In this document: piece after piece, positions 19,461 through 29,682 of the stretch
Layout: each line of letters begins with the position of its first letter
Numbering within the stretch: position 1 is the first letter of the stretch
Assembly (NCBI RefSeq): GCF_900184795.1
Contig: NZ_FXXN01000018.1
Location: forward strand, 1 to 64,000
Direction of reading: 5' to 3'
Length of the DNA stretch: 64,000 nucleotides
Origin: Magnetospirillum sp. 15-1
GTDB taxonomy: Bacteria > Pseudomonadota > Alphaproteobacteria > Rhodospirillales > Magnetospirillaceae
Notes under the pieces: generated by a model
The model's database searches: none
What the model was told of the DNA's origin: nothing
What the model saw: only the letters and a program-made list of their open reading frames with translations
Program-made: the position numbers and the translations under genes

Positions 19461-20290
19461 GGAGCGGCGCCGTCATCCTCGCCCTGCTGCTGGCCGCGAT
19501 CCTGGCCGCTCCCTGGCTGCTGCCCGCTCCCGACGCCCTGGACCTCATCGCCCGCTTCGGCCCGCCGTCGCCCGAGCATCCGCTGGGGACCGACGATCTG
19601 GGCCGCGATATCGGCGCCCGCCTTGCCCAGGGCGGGGTGGTTTCCCTCAGCGTGGCGGCCGTCACCGCCCTGCTGGCGGCGTTGATCGGCACCCTGGTCG
19701 GCCTGCTGGCCGGCTATCACGGCGGCAAGGCCGACGCCCTGCTGATGCGCCTGACCGACGGGGTGATGTCGCTGCCCCTGCTGCCGCTGCTGATCGTGCT
19801 GGCCGCCGCCGACCCCGCCAAGCTGGGCGTGCCGCCCGGCATGACCGAGTCCGAGGCGTTCGCCGTGCTGCGCCCCGCCGTGATCATCGCCTGCGTCGCC
19901 TGGACCGGAGTGGCGCGGCTGGTCCGTGCCGCCACCCTGTCGGTGCGCTCGCGGGATTTCGTCAGGGCGGCCGAAGCACTGGGCGCCAGACCGGCGCGTA
20001 TCATGCTTCGCCACATCCTGCCCAACGTCGCCTCGCCCATCGTGGTGGCCACCACGCTGTCGGTGGGCAACATCATCCTGATCGAAAGCGCCCTGTCCTT
20101 CCTGGGCCTCGGCATCCGCCCGCCCCTGGCGTCCTGGGGCAACATGCTGACCGGCGCCATGGATGTGGTATGGAGTGCCCCATTGCTGGCCTTCTGGCCG
20201 GGCGCCGCCATCTTCGTCACCGTGCTGGGCTTCAACCTGCTGGGCGACGGACTGCAGAAGGCGCTGGACCCCAAACGCCTCAGTGACTGA
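19457..20290 (+). CDS. ABC transporter permease, DppC/OppC family
   Basis: 277 residues. It begins with a membrane helix (AVILALLLAAILAAPWLLP), then PEHPLGTDDLGRDIGARLAQ, the signature of DppC-type permeases. The EAA loop is DFVRAAEALGARPARIMLRH, and SALSFLGLGIRPPLASWGNM is typical of the family. ATG 19457 overlaps the previous TGA by four bases. No DppD or DppF ATPase follows: the next gene is convergent, and the two coding regions overlap by 11 bases at TCAGTGACTGA. The ATPases must lie elsewhere or be shared. Confidence 0.92.
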   Translation: MRSGAVILALLLAAILAAPWLLPAPDALDLIARFGPPSPEHPLGTDDLGRDIGARLAQGGVVSLSVAAVTALLAALIGTLVGLLAGYHGGKADALLMRLTDGVMSLPLLPLLIVLAAADPAKLGVPPGMTESEAFAVLRPAVIIACVAWTGVARLVRAATLSVRSRDFVRAAEALGARPARIMLRHILPNVASPIVVATTLSVGNIILIESALSFLGLGIRPPLASWGNMLTGAMDVVWSAPLLAFWPGAAIFVTVLGFNLLGDGLQKALDPKRLSD

Positions 20291-21104
20291 ACAGCACCGG
20301 CACGGTCATGGAATCCAGCATGTGCCGGGTGGCGCCGCCCAGCACCATCTCGCGCAGGCGGGAGCGGCCATAGCCGCCCATGACCAACAGGTCGACGTCC
20401 TCGTCGGCGGCACGGGACAGCAGCATCTCGCCCACGTTGAGGTCGTCCGAGGCCACGTGCTCGCACACCGCGTTGACCCCGTGGCGCGACAGGTGCAGAC
20501 AGATGTCGGCACCGGGAATATCACCGTGCCCGGCCATGCCGTGGCTGGGATTGATGGCGATGACGTGCACCGTCTCCGCCCCGCTCAGCAGCGGCAGGGC
20601 GTCGTGGACGGCGCGGGTGGCCTCGCGGCCGCCGTTCCAGGCGACCATCACCCGGCGCCCCAGGGTGGGAAAGCGCCCGGCGAAGGGTACCACCAGCACC
20701 GGACGGCCCACCGCCATGATCAGTTCGTCGGCCATGCGCAGCGCATCGCCGCCCGACTCGGCCTGGCCGATGACCGCCAGGTCGGCGTAGCGGGCGTGCA
20801 GCGCCACCGTCTCGGCCATGGGGCCGGTGACATCGCGCCATTCCCGCGTCACGCCCGGCCCGATATCGACGGCATCGACCATGGCCTTGACCCGCCGGGC
20901 CGCCTCGGCATCGCCGGCGGCGCGAATCTGGTTGAGGTCGCCGCCGAACTGGGCGGTGAGATGGGAGGGCAGCAATTCCTGATCCCGCACGTTGAGGGTG
21001 ATCAGATGGGCCTGGAAGCGGGCGGCAAGGCCGGCCGCCAGTTCAAGACGGACCCGGGCGCGCGGGTGATCGTCCACATGGACCAGGATATCCTTGTACG
21101 TCAT
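20280..21104 (-). CDS. Tandem-domain universal stress protein (UspA family)
   Basis: 274 residues containing two Usp domains. The first opens DILVHVDDHPRARVRLELAA and lacks a complete nucleotide motif. The second begins VMVAWNGGREATRAVHDALP and ends with GGYGRSRLREMVLGGATRHM, matching the G-2x-G-9x-G-S/T ATP-binding pattern. It is a cytoplasmic stress-tolerance protein whose exact client is unknown. Its 3' end overlaps the convergent permease gene by 11 bases. A plausible promoter lies 32 bases upstream of the ATG. Confidence 0.92.
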   Translation of the reverse strand: MTYKDILVHVDDHPRARVRLELAAGLAARFQAHLITLNVRDQELLPSHLTAQFGGDLNQIRAAGDAEAARRVKAMVDAVDIGPGVTREWRDVTGPMAETVALHARYADLAVIGQAESGGDALRMADELIMAVGRPVLVVPFAGRFPTLGRRVMVAWNGGREATRAVHDALPLLSGAETVHVIAINPSHGMAGHGDIPGADICLHLSRHGVNAVCEHVASDDLNVGEMLLSRAADEDVDLLVMGGYGRSRLREMVLGGATRHMLDSMTVPVLFSH

Positions 21105-21135
21105 GGCGCACCCCCCGCAAGCTTGGCGACAGGCT

Positions 21136-21165
21136 ATTCTAGCCTGGGAAGGCCGGCTTCACCAA
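21136..21165 (-). promoter_or_regulatory. Possible sigma-70 promoter of the universal stress gene
   Basis: Minus-strand TTGGTG (21165-21160), an 18-base spacer and TAGAAT (21141-21136) lie 32 bases upstream of the ATG at 21104. The -10 sits within the small inverted repeat AGGCTA-TTC-TAGCCT, a possible operator. Confidence 0.4.
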
Positions 21166-21201
21166 GCCTCCCCACCGAAGGTCAGACCGGCTCAAATGAC
21201 G

Positions 21202-22569
21202 TTAATAGCTGGTCGCCTCGCAGGCCTGGCGGTGCAGTTTCAGCACCTTGCACAACTTCACCGCGTCGGAACGGCTCTTCATGGGGCCGGCGACGATGCG
21301 CCAGCGGGTGCCCCGCTCACCCTGGTCGACCTTGGGGAAGCTGGCGTCGATGCTTGCCAGTTCCTCGGGGAACTTGGCCTTGATCCTGGTCCAGGTATCA
21401 CGCGCCGCATCCTCGGTCTTGGCGGTGCCGAGACCGATTCCGGGAGTGCCGCCGCCCGACGGGGACTTGGCGCCGTTGCCGTTGGCCGTTGCCTGGCGCA
21501 GCCCGGCGGCGGTGCCCGAGACCGGTTGCTTGGCCAATTGGCTGTCCAGCACCTTCTCGACGGCGGCCTTTTCGCGCTTGGCTTCCTCGGTGGAGACGAG
21601 ATTGGCGGCGCGCAGGCGCTCGACCCGGCCGACGGCGGTGGCCGCCTCCATCACATCCTTGGGCGGCAGAATCGGCATCTCCACCCTGCGCGGCTCGGCC
21701 GGCAGCAGGGCGTCGAGGATGGCCAGACGCTCGGCGCCGTGCTCGGCCGGCGACAACGCGCGGCTTTCCAGCGCCACGCCCAAGGCCCGCAGGCGGTCCA
21801 CCACCTGCTCCTCGGTCGGGCCGGGACGCTCCAGCCCCTGGGCCGGCGGCAGCGAGGAGGAATAGGGCAGCAGGGCGCCGAGATTGGTATTGCGGCGCCG
21901 GGCATGCTCCTCGGGGGTGATCAGCCCCTCGTCCAGCAGGCGGCGCAGGGTGCGGAAACGGGTGGCGACGTTGGTTTCCGCCTGGGTGGCGCCCCGCGTC
22001 GACATCATGGAGGCCGGCATGGCCTGCCCCGGCTCGCCCAGCGGCTCGGCGGCCACCGCGCCGCGCGAAACGCCCTGGGGCACCATGGGCTCGAAGGTCT
22101 GCGGCGTCATGTCGGTGCCGCGCCCCGAACGGAGCGCCGAGCCGGCCACGGTGCGGCCCAGCAACTTGTCCACCACCAGCAGGTTGGCCTGGGCCACGTC
22201 GATCAGCGAGCGCACCTGCGGCCCGCCCTGGGACGGGGTGGTGAGGGTCACCTGCGGCCGGTTGGCGATGATCACCTCGTAATACTGCCGGGCCAGATCG
22301 TAGCGGCCGGTAGCCTGATAGACCATGCCGGCGGTATAGAGGGCGTAGGGGTCCTTGGGATTGCGCCGCAGCGCCTCGATGGCCAGACGCTCGGCGGTGC
22401 TGTATTCGCCGCGGGTCAGGGCGCTCATGGCCTTTTCGCTGGAATCGTCGTCGAGCAGGGGAGACTTCATCACGGCATCGGTGAAGCCGCGCGGATCGTT
22501 CAGCACGCCGCACCCCGCCAGCACTGCCGCCAGCGACACGGCCAGGACGCCCCTGCGCAAGCCTTTCAT
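21202..22569 (-). CDS. Lipoprotein with TPR and SPOR-like domains
   Basis: About 455 residues. The N-terminus MKGLRRGVLAVSLAAVLAGC is a lipoprotein signal with lipobox LAGC. Residues about 45-100 form a TPR unit (ALTRGEYSTAERLAIEALRR, NPKDPYALYTAGMVYQATGR). A long low-complexity central region follows, and the last 75 residues look like a SPOR domain (WRIVAGPMKSRSDAVKLCKV), which binds denuded peptidoglycan in known proteins. It is therefore probably an envelope protein acting at the septum or cell wall. ATG 22569 is chosen over 22575 because GAGG lies 9 bases upstream. It is divergent from the CYTH-CHAD gene. Confidence 0.75.
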   Translation of the reverse strand: MKGLRRGVLAVSLAAVLAGCGVLNDPRGFTDAVMKSPLLDDDSSEKAMSALTRGEYSTAERLAIEALRRNPKDPYALYTAGMVYQATGRYDLARQYYEVIIANRPQVTLTTPSQGGPQVRSLIDVAQANLLVVDKLLGRTVAGSALRSGRGTDMTPQTFEPMVPQGVSRGAVAAEPLGEPGQAMPASMMSTRGATQAETNVATRFRTLRRLLDEGLITPEEHARRRNTNLGALLPYSSSLPPAQGLERPGPTEEQVVDRLRALGVALESRALSPAEHGAERLAILDALLPAEPRRVEMPILPPKDVMEAATAVGRVERLRAANLVSTEEAKREKAAVEKVLDSQLAKQPVSGTAAGLRQATANGNGAKSPSGGGTPGIGLGTAKTEDAARDTWTRIKAKFPEELASIDASFPKVDQGERGTRWRIVAGPMKSRSDAVKLCKVLKLHRQACEATSY

Positions 22570-22750
22570 GCTCATAGACCTCGTCCCCCAACATGGCACG
22601 ATCATCCGCCCCTCCCGGACTCTCATATCGGGACGGACGGGACAAGACCTTTTCAGCCTTGCCGCCATAATGCGTCAATGAAGGTTCACACTTTGCTAAT
22701 GGCTGGAAGCGCGGCGGCTGGTATAGTTGCCGGATCGACCGGGGGACGCG

Positions 22751-24286
22751 ATGGACGGCCGGGAAATCGAGTTGAAGCTGGCGCTGGCGCCCGAGGAGAT
22801 GGCCCGAATCGCCGCGCGCCCCTGCCTGAACACCGGGCGGCTGGCCGACCCGGTGTCGAAGCGCCTGTCCTCCATTTATTACGACACGCCCGACTTCACC
22901 CTGGCCGCCCAGGGCATCGCCGCCCGGATACGGCGTACCGGCAAGGGCTTCGTCCAGACGGTGAAGTCCGCCGGCACCAATGTCTCGGGCCTGTTCGACC
23001 GCGACGAGTGGGAAGTACCGCTCGCCGCCGCCGATCTGGATTACGGGCAATTGCGTCTGACCGGCTTGGCCGCCTTTGCCGACGAGAGTCTGACCGAACG
23101 CCTGTCCCCCGTCTTCGCCACCGAGGTGGAGCGCACCATCCTGCGCCTGGGCGGCAAGGACTGGGAGGTGGAGGTGGCGCTCGACCGGGGCACGGTGGAG
23201 GCCGGCGACCGGCGGGAAGAAATCTGCGAGGTGGAGTTGGAGCTGGTGCGCGGCACGCCGGCCCATCTGTTCCAACTGGCGGCCCGCATCATGAAGGAGG
23301 TGGCGGCCCACCCGCTCTGCCTCAGCAAGTCGGAGCGGGGATACCGGCTGGCGGCGGGCAAGTCCTCGCCCGTGGTGAAGGCCAAGATGCCGGTCCTGAC
23401 ATCCGCCATGACGGTGGAGGAGGCCTTCCGCGCCATCGCCCGCGCCTGCCTCGAGCACCTGATGCTCAACGAGCGCTGCCTGCTGGCCACCGAGGCCGGC
23501 GAGGCCGTCCACCAGATGCGGGTGGCCATGCGCCGCCTGCGCTCGGCCATCAAGGTCTTCAAGAGCATCACCGCCGGCCCCGACCTCGGCCGGGTCAAAG
23601 ACGACCTGCGCTGGCTGCTGGCCCATCTGGGGCCGGCCCGCGACGCCGAGGTGTTCCTGTCCGAGATCGTTGATCCGGTGCTGGCCGCCCATCCCGACGA
23701 TACCGGCCTGATCGCCCTGCACACCCATTGGAGCAAGGATCGCGAGACCAAGCTGGCCGCCGCCATCGCCGCCGTGCGGTCGCGGCGCTACGCCGCCATG
23801 ATCCTCAACCTGGGACGCTGGGTGGAAACCGGTGACTGGCTCGGCCCCCCCGGCGGTCCGCCGCCCAAGCGTCTGGCCGAGCCGGTGGCCGCCTTCGCCG
23901 CCCGCCGGGTGGGCAAGGCGGTGCGCAGCCTGCTGAAGGAGGGAGGCGAGGCTCTGTCGCGACTGCCGCCCGAGCATCAACACGCGGTGCGCATCCGTTG
24001 CAAGCAGGTCCGCTATGCCGGCGAATTCTTCGCCCCCCTGTCGCCGCGCAAGGGTACCAAGCTGTTCCTGGCGGAACTGTCGGAACTGCAAGATGTGCTG
24101 GGCCAGCTCAACGACATCGCCGTGGCCGGACCGAAACTGTCGGGGCGCGGCGCCGAGGCGGGCTCGTCACGCGCCGCCGGCGTGATCGCCGGCTGGCATC
24201 AGAGCCGCCGCACCGCCCTGCTCGGCGATGCCGACAAGGCGTGGAAGCGTTGGCGCGCCCTGCCGGTGCCCTGGGACGAAAAATAA
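22751..24286 (+). CDS. CYTH-CHAD domain protein (triphosphatase/polyphosphate-associated)
   Basis: About 511 residues. The N-terminal CYTH domain starts with the signature EIELKLAL and continues with a tunnel-fold set of charged strands, including RIRRTGKGFVQTVKSAG. The C-terminal CHAD domain (about 225-500) has the conserved His/Arg/Lys helices VHQMRVAMRRLRSAIKVFK and HAVRIRCKQVRYAGEFF. CYTH domains of this type hydrolyse inorganic triphosphate; CHAD domains bind polyphosphate granules. ATG 22751 is preceded by GGGGGACGCG. It is monocistronic, with the small DUF4169 gene converging on it. Confidence 0.92.
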   Translation: MDGREIELKLALAPEEMARIAARPCLNTGRLADPVSKRLSSIYYDTPDFTLAAQGIAARIRRTGKGFVQTVKSAGTNVSGLFDRDEWEVPLAAADLDYGQLRLTGLAAFADESLTERLSPVFATEVERTILRLGGKDWEVEVALDRGTVEAGDRREEICEVELELVRGTPAHLFQLAARIMKEVAAHPLCLSKSERGYRLAAGKSSPVVKAKMPVLTSAMTVEEAFRAIARACLEHLMLNERCLLATEAGEAVHQMRVAMRRLRSAIKVFKSITAGPDLGRVKDDLRWLLAHLGPARDAEVFLSEIVDPVLAAHPDDTGLIALHTHWSKDRETKLAAAIAAVRSRRYAAMILNLGRWVETGDWLGPPGGPPPKRLAEPVAAFAARRVGKAVRSLLKEGGEALSRLPPEHQHAVRIRCKQVRYAGEFFAPLSPRKGTKLFLAELSELQDVLGQLNDIAVAGPKLSGRGAEAGSSRAAGVIAGWHQSRRTALLGDADKAWKRWRALPVPWDEK

Positions 24287-24307
24287 GATCGGGCCTCGGA
24301 GAGAGCC

Positions 24308-24484
24308 CTATTCGTCCAGCCTCTTGCCGTCCAGGTCACGGGATTGCCGCTCGGTCTCGCGGCTCGCCGCTTCCTTTTCCTGGCGATTGCGGCCGAAGCG
24401 CACCCGGTTGTTCCGGGCAGTCTCCTCGGCCTCGGCCTTGGCGCGCGCCTTGCGCGCCTTGTTGAGATTGACGATGTCCGCCAC
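24308..24484 (-). CDS. DUF4169 family small basic protein
   Basis: 58 residues from GTG 24484, which follows a GGAGG ribosome-binding site. The sequence (M/V)ADIVNLNKARKARAKA, then RFGRNRQEKE and a C-terminal SRDLDGKRLDE, is typical of the alphaproteobacterial DUF4169 family: a highly charged, helical, probably coiled protein of unknown function. The family often ends with a DG.RLD motif, as here. It converges on the CYTH-CHAD gene, 21 bases away. Confidence 0.8.
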   Translation of the reverse strand: MADIVNLNKARKARAKAEAEETARNNRVRFGRNRQEKEAASRETERQSRDLDGKRLDE

Positions 24485-24607
24485 GGCCACCTCCCATGAG
24501 CAATGCACCATCACTCTATAGAGTCGCTTATTCCGCTGTCGAATCGCATCGATGAAAGAAAGAGGCTTGCGCCCCCCGGATTCGACTGCTATATCACCGG
24601 CCCTCGC

Positions 24608-24684
24608 GCGGGTGTAGCTCAGTTGGTCAGAGCGCCGGCCTGTCACGCCGGAGGTCGCGGGTTCGAGCCCCGTCACTCGCGCCA
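24608..24684 (+). tRNA. tRNA-Asp (anticodon GTC)
   Basis: A 77-base cloverleaf. The acceptor GCGGGTG pairs with CACTCGC (one G-U). The D-arm is GCTCAGTTGGTCAGAGC, the anticodon stem CCGGC/GCCGG has loop CTGTCAC, and the T-arm is GCGGGTTCGAGCCCCGT. The discriminator G and CCA are encoded in the DNA. A short hairpin (24682-24704) and a strong terminator follow. Confidence 0.96.
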
Positions 24685-24710
24685 TTCCTCTTCTCGAGGA
24701 ATGGCATCGC

Positions 24711-24741
24711 AAACGCCGGTCCCTCCAGGGACCGGCGTTTT
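24711..24741 (+). terminator. Terminator of tRNA-Asp
   Basis: The stem AACGCCGGTCCC/GGGACCGGCGTT with loop TCCA is followed by TT. It lies 27 bases after the tRNA CCA end, behind a smaller hairpin, CCATTCCTC/GAGGAATGG. Confidence 0.85.
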
Positions 24742-25033
24742 GCGTTATGGCCCCGCCCAGTTTAATGCACAAATATTCGCCATGAAATATTTTTGCCCAT
24801 AAACGAGTCACACCCCTTGCCGCAGGCGCCTTGAACGCCATTCTTTGCCGCTTTTTTAAGCCAATGCCTCGGCCCATTGCCCCATTTGCAGGCAATGACC
24901 GGCGGCACAAAAAATACGCATACAGCAACTCATTGTTTCCATTAAGCTATCCAAGCTTCTGGCATTTGGCATGCATCTTGAAGCCGGGCCGCCATCCCGC
25001 GGCGGCGGCAGCATTTTTGGGCAGAGGAAGCAA
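24742..25033. other. Regulatory stretch upstream of the ammonium transporter
   Basis: No gene is visible. It contains AT-rich DNA (24770-24800), an inverted repeat CATTGCC-N9-GGCAATG at 24875-24897, and a sigma-54-like promoter at 24959-24975. The repeat lies about 65-85 bases upstream of that promoter, a typical distance for an activator site. Confidence 0.5.
24959..24975 (+). promoter_or_regulatory. amt: Possible sigma-54 promoter of amt
   Basis: CTGGCATTTGGCATGCA carries GG (24961-24962) and GC (24973-24974) separated by the required 10 bases, within TGGCA...TGCA. It lies about 60 bases upstream of the amt ATG. NtrC/RpoN control of ammonium transporters is well known; its use here is inference. 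Confidence 0.45.
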
Positions 25034-26314
25034 ATGGAGACCACGAAAACAGGCGCCGATGTATTGTTCATCCTCTTGGGAGCGGTGATGGTTCTGGCCA
25101 TGCATTCCGGCTTCGCCTTCCTGGAGGTCGGCACGGTCCGGAAAAAGAATCAGGTCAACGCACTGGTCAAGATCCTCTCGGACTTCGCGGTGTCGACCAT
25201 CGTCTATTTCTTCGTGGGCTATTCCGTCGCCTACGGCACCAGCTTCCTGGTGGGCGCCGACGTGCTGATCGGCAAGACCGGCAACGCCTTCGCGGCCTCG
25301 GGCTACGATCTGGTCAAGTTCTTCTTCCTGGCCACCTTCGCCGCCGCCATCCCGGCCATCGTGTCGGGCGGCATCGCCGAGCGCGCCAAGTTCAACACCC
25401 AGCTGATGGCCACCGCCCTGCTGGTCGGGCTGGTCTACCCCCTGTTCGAGGGCATGGTGTGGGGGACCCGCTTCGGCTTCCAGGAGCTGATGAAGGGCTG
25501 GTTCGGCGTGGCCTTCCACGACTTCGCCGGCTCGGTGGTGGTGCATGCGGTGGGCGGCTGGATCGGCCTCGCCGCCGTGCTGATGCTGGGCACCCGCCTG
25601 GGGCGCTATCGCAAGGACGGCCGTCTGGTGGCCTTCCCGCCCTCCAATATCCCCTTCCTGGCGCTGGGCGCCTGGATTTTGTCGGTGGGCTGGTTCGGCT
25701 TCAACGTCATGAGCGCCCAGGTGATCGCCGACATTTCCGGTCTGGTCGCCATGAACTCGCTGCTAGCCATGGTGGGCGGCATCGTCACCAGTCTGGTGGT
25801 GGGCCGCAACGACCCCGGCTTCATCCATAACGGCGCCCTGGCCGGTCTGGTGGCCGTCTGCGCCGGTTCGGACGTTATGCATCCCATCGGCGCCCTGGCC
25901 ACCGGCGGCATCGCCGGCGGCATGTTCGTCTGGCTGTTCAATCTGTGCCAGATCAAGTGGAAGATCGACGACGTGCTGGGCGTCTGGGCGCTGCACGGCA
26001 TGTGCGGCTTCATGGGCGGCATCGCCTGCGGCGTGTTCGGCCAGCAGGCCCTGGGCGGCCTGGGCGGCGTCAGCTTGGGCGCGCAGGTGCTCGGCACGGT
26101 CATCGGCGCCGCCATCGGCCTGATCGGCGGCCTGGCGGTCTATGGCGGCCTCAGGGCGACCCTCGGCATCCGGCTGTCGGACGAGGAGGAATTCGCCGGA
26201 GCCGATCTTTCCATCCACCAGATCGGCGCCTATCCCGAGGACGCCACCACCGTGCACGACGACGGCCTCGCCATGTCGGTGCACTCGGCCAACAAGCGCC
26301 GGGCGGCCGGCTGA
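25034..26314 (+). CDS. amt: Ammonium transporter (Amt/MEP/Rh family)
   Basis: 426 residues with about 11 membrane helices. Family features include LLGAVMVLAMHSGFAFLEVG near the start, FAAAIPAIVSGGIAERAKFN, FHDFAGSVVVHAVGGWIGL with the first pore His, and GVWALHGMCGFMGGIACG with the second. The cytoplasmic tail is longer than minimal and hydrophilic. The mature start at ATG 25034 follows AGAGGAAG; there is no cleaved signal peptide. It conducts ammonium or ammonia across the inner membrane. No glnK lies beside it, which is unusual because amt and glnK are commonly linked. A strong terminator follows. Confidence 0.93.
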   Translation: METTKTGADVLFILLGAVMVLAMHSGFAFLEVGTVRKKNQVNALVKILSDFAVSTIVYFFVGYSVAYGTSFLVGADVLIGKTGNAFAASGYDLVKFFFLATFAAAIPAIVSGGIAERAKFNTQLMATALLVGLVYPLFEGMVWGTRFGFQELMKGWFGVAFHDFAGSVVVHAVGGWIGLAAVLMLGTRLGRYRKDGRLVAFPPSNIPFLALGAWILSVGWFGFNVMSAQVIADISGLVAMNSLLAMVGGIVTSLVVGRNDPGFIHNGALAGLVAVCAGSDVMHPIGALATGGIAGGMFVWLFNLCQIKWKIDDVLGVWALHGMCGFMGGIACGVFGQQALGGLGGVSLGAQVLGTVIGAAIGLIGGLAVYGGLRATLGIRLSDEEEFAGADLSIHQIGAYPEDATTVHDDGLAMSVHSANKRRAAG

Positions 26315-26337
26315 ATCAGTCGCGCGTCTTGATGAGG

Positions 26338-26366
26338 AAAGGGCCGCCCCACCGGGCGGCCCTTTT
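26338..26366 (+). terminator. Bidirectional terminator between amt and the chemosensory operon
   Basis: The stem AAAGGGCCGCCC/GGGCGGCCCTTTT with loop CACC is followed by TTGGTTTT on the plus strand. It lies between two convergent transcription units and probably ends both. On the minus strand only TTTCC follows. Confidence 0.85.
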
Positions 26367-26371
26367 GGTTT

Positions 26372-27981
26372 TCAGGTCACCACGCTGGAGGCGGGGAAGG
26401 TGAGCACCACGCGGGTTCCCTCGCCCACCCGGCTTTCCAGGCTGAGATTGCCGCCGTGCAGTTCCATGAAGCCCTTGGCCAGGGGCAGACCGAGGCCGGT
26501 GCCTTCGTGCTTGGGGCTGATGGCGTTTTCAGCCTGCCCGAAGGGCTGCAGCACCATGGGGATGTCCTCGGCGGCGATGCCGACGCCGTCATCCTCGACC
26601 ACCACGGTGACGCAGCCGTCCACCAGGGCGGCCTCGACCCGGATATTGCCGGATTCGGGGGTGAATTTGGCGGCGTTGGACAGCAGATTGAGAACGATCT
26701 GCTTCATCAGCCGCTCGTCGGCGCGGATCATGGGCAGGCCATCCTGGGGGGTGAAGACCAGGGTCTGGCGCTTGTTGGAAACCACGTGGCTGACGAGGCG
26801 CATGGCGGCGCGCACCGCCTCGGCCACGTCCACCACGCTTTCGCGCAGGACGACCTTGCCCACCTCGACGCGGGACACGTCGAGGATATCGCTGATCACC
26901 CGCAGCAGGTGGTGGGCGGATTCAGAGATGTTGTCGAGAAAGCCGCCATACCGCTCGACGTCGTCGGTCCCCATGATGCTGTGGGCCAGTTCGGAAAAGC
27001 CGATGATGGCGTTGAGCGGCGTGCGCAGTTCGTGGCTCATGTTGGCCAGAAAGATGGTCTTGGCCCGGGATGCCGCCTCGGCCGCCTCGCGGGCCGCCTG
27101 GGCCTGCTCCTCCGCCTTGGCGCGCCGGCTGATTTCCTTTTGCAGCCAGCGGGTCCGTTCCTCCACCGCCTGCTGCAATTCGTCGTGGGCGCGGCGCAGA
27201 TAGTCCTCGGCCTGCTTGCGCGCCGTGATGTCGCGGGCGATGCCGGCCAGTCCCACCACCTCGCCGCCCTGGCGGATGGGAACCTTGGTCACCGAATACC
27301 ACTGGGCATCGCCGGCGGCGTCGGTCACCGCCTCCACCTTGTCCAGTTGCGACGCCCCCTGCTCGATGATGGCCCGCTCCTCGGCCTCGACGGCCTGCGC
27401 CCGGTCGGACTCCAGAAGTTCAGCCAGGGTCTGGCCGACCAGATCGCTGGTCTCGGCCAGGCCGATCAGGCGGGCCTGCGGCTGGTTGACGCGCGAGAAC
27501 TTGAGCTGCAGGTCCTTGATGAAGATGGCGTCGGGAATATTGTTCATCAGGGCCAGCAGCAGGGTGCGTTCCTGCTGCAGGGTCCGGTCCAGGCGCCAGC
27601 GGTCGGCGGCGGTGCGCACCACCACCTTCAGTTCCAGCGGGTTCCACGGCTTGGACAGGTAGGCGTGAATCTGGCCAAGATTGACGGCGCTGACCAGGGC
27701 GTCCAGGTCGGAATATCCGGTGACCAGCACGCGGGTGGCGTCGGACAGCACCCGCGCCTGCCCCAGGAACTCGGCGCCGCTCATGCCCGGCATGCGCTGA
27801 TCCGACAGGATCACCGCCATCTCGTGATCCTTCAGGGTCTCCAGCGCCGAGGGACCGTCATGGGCGGTCCACACCTCGAACTCGTCTTCCAGCAGGTCGG
27901 TGATGGCCGTGAGGATCTGCGGCTCGTCATCGACGACCAGCACGTGCTCCTTCGCTCCCGTCCGGGAAGTGCTCATCGGCC

Positions 27982-27985
<4 letters not shown>
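26372..27985 (-). CDS. Receiver-PAS-histidine kinase (hybrid sensor)
   Basis: 537 residues. The N-terminal receiver (about 12-130) has the phospho-acceptor in VILSDQRMPGMSG and the RpfG-like KPW motif. A PAS/PAC domain (about 145-265) and a coiled-coil linker follow. The kinase core has the H-box NMSHELRTPLNAIIGFSEL, N-box LNLLSNAAKFTPE, DDGVGIAAED and GTGLGLPLAKGF. It is cytoplasmic with no membrane segment. It is the last gene of the nine-gene chemosensory operon, and its ATG overlaps the TGA of the REC-REC kinase by four bases. An N-terminal receiver suggests it receives phosphate from a partner such as the hybrid CheA and changes its own kinase output. Confidence 0.92.
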
Positions 27986-29678
<1,693 letters not shown>

Positions 29679-29682
<4 letters not shown>

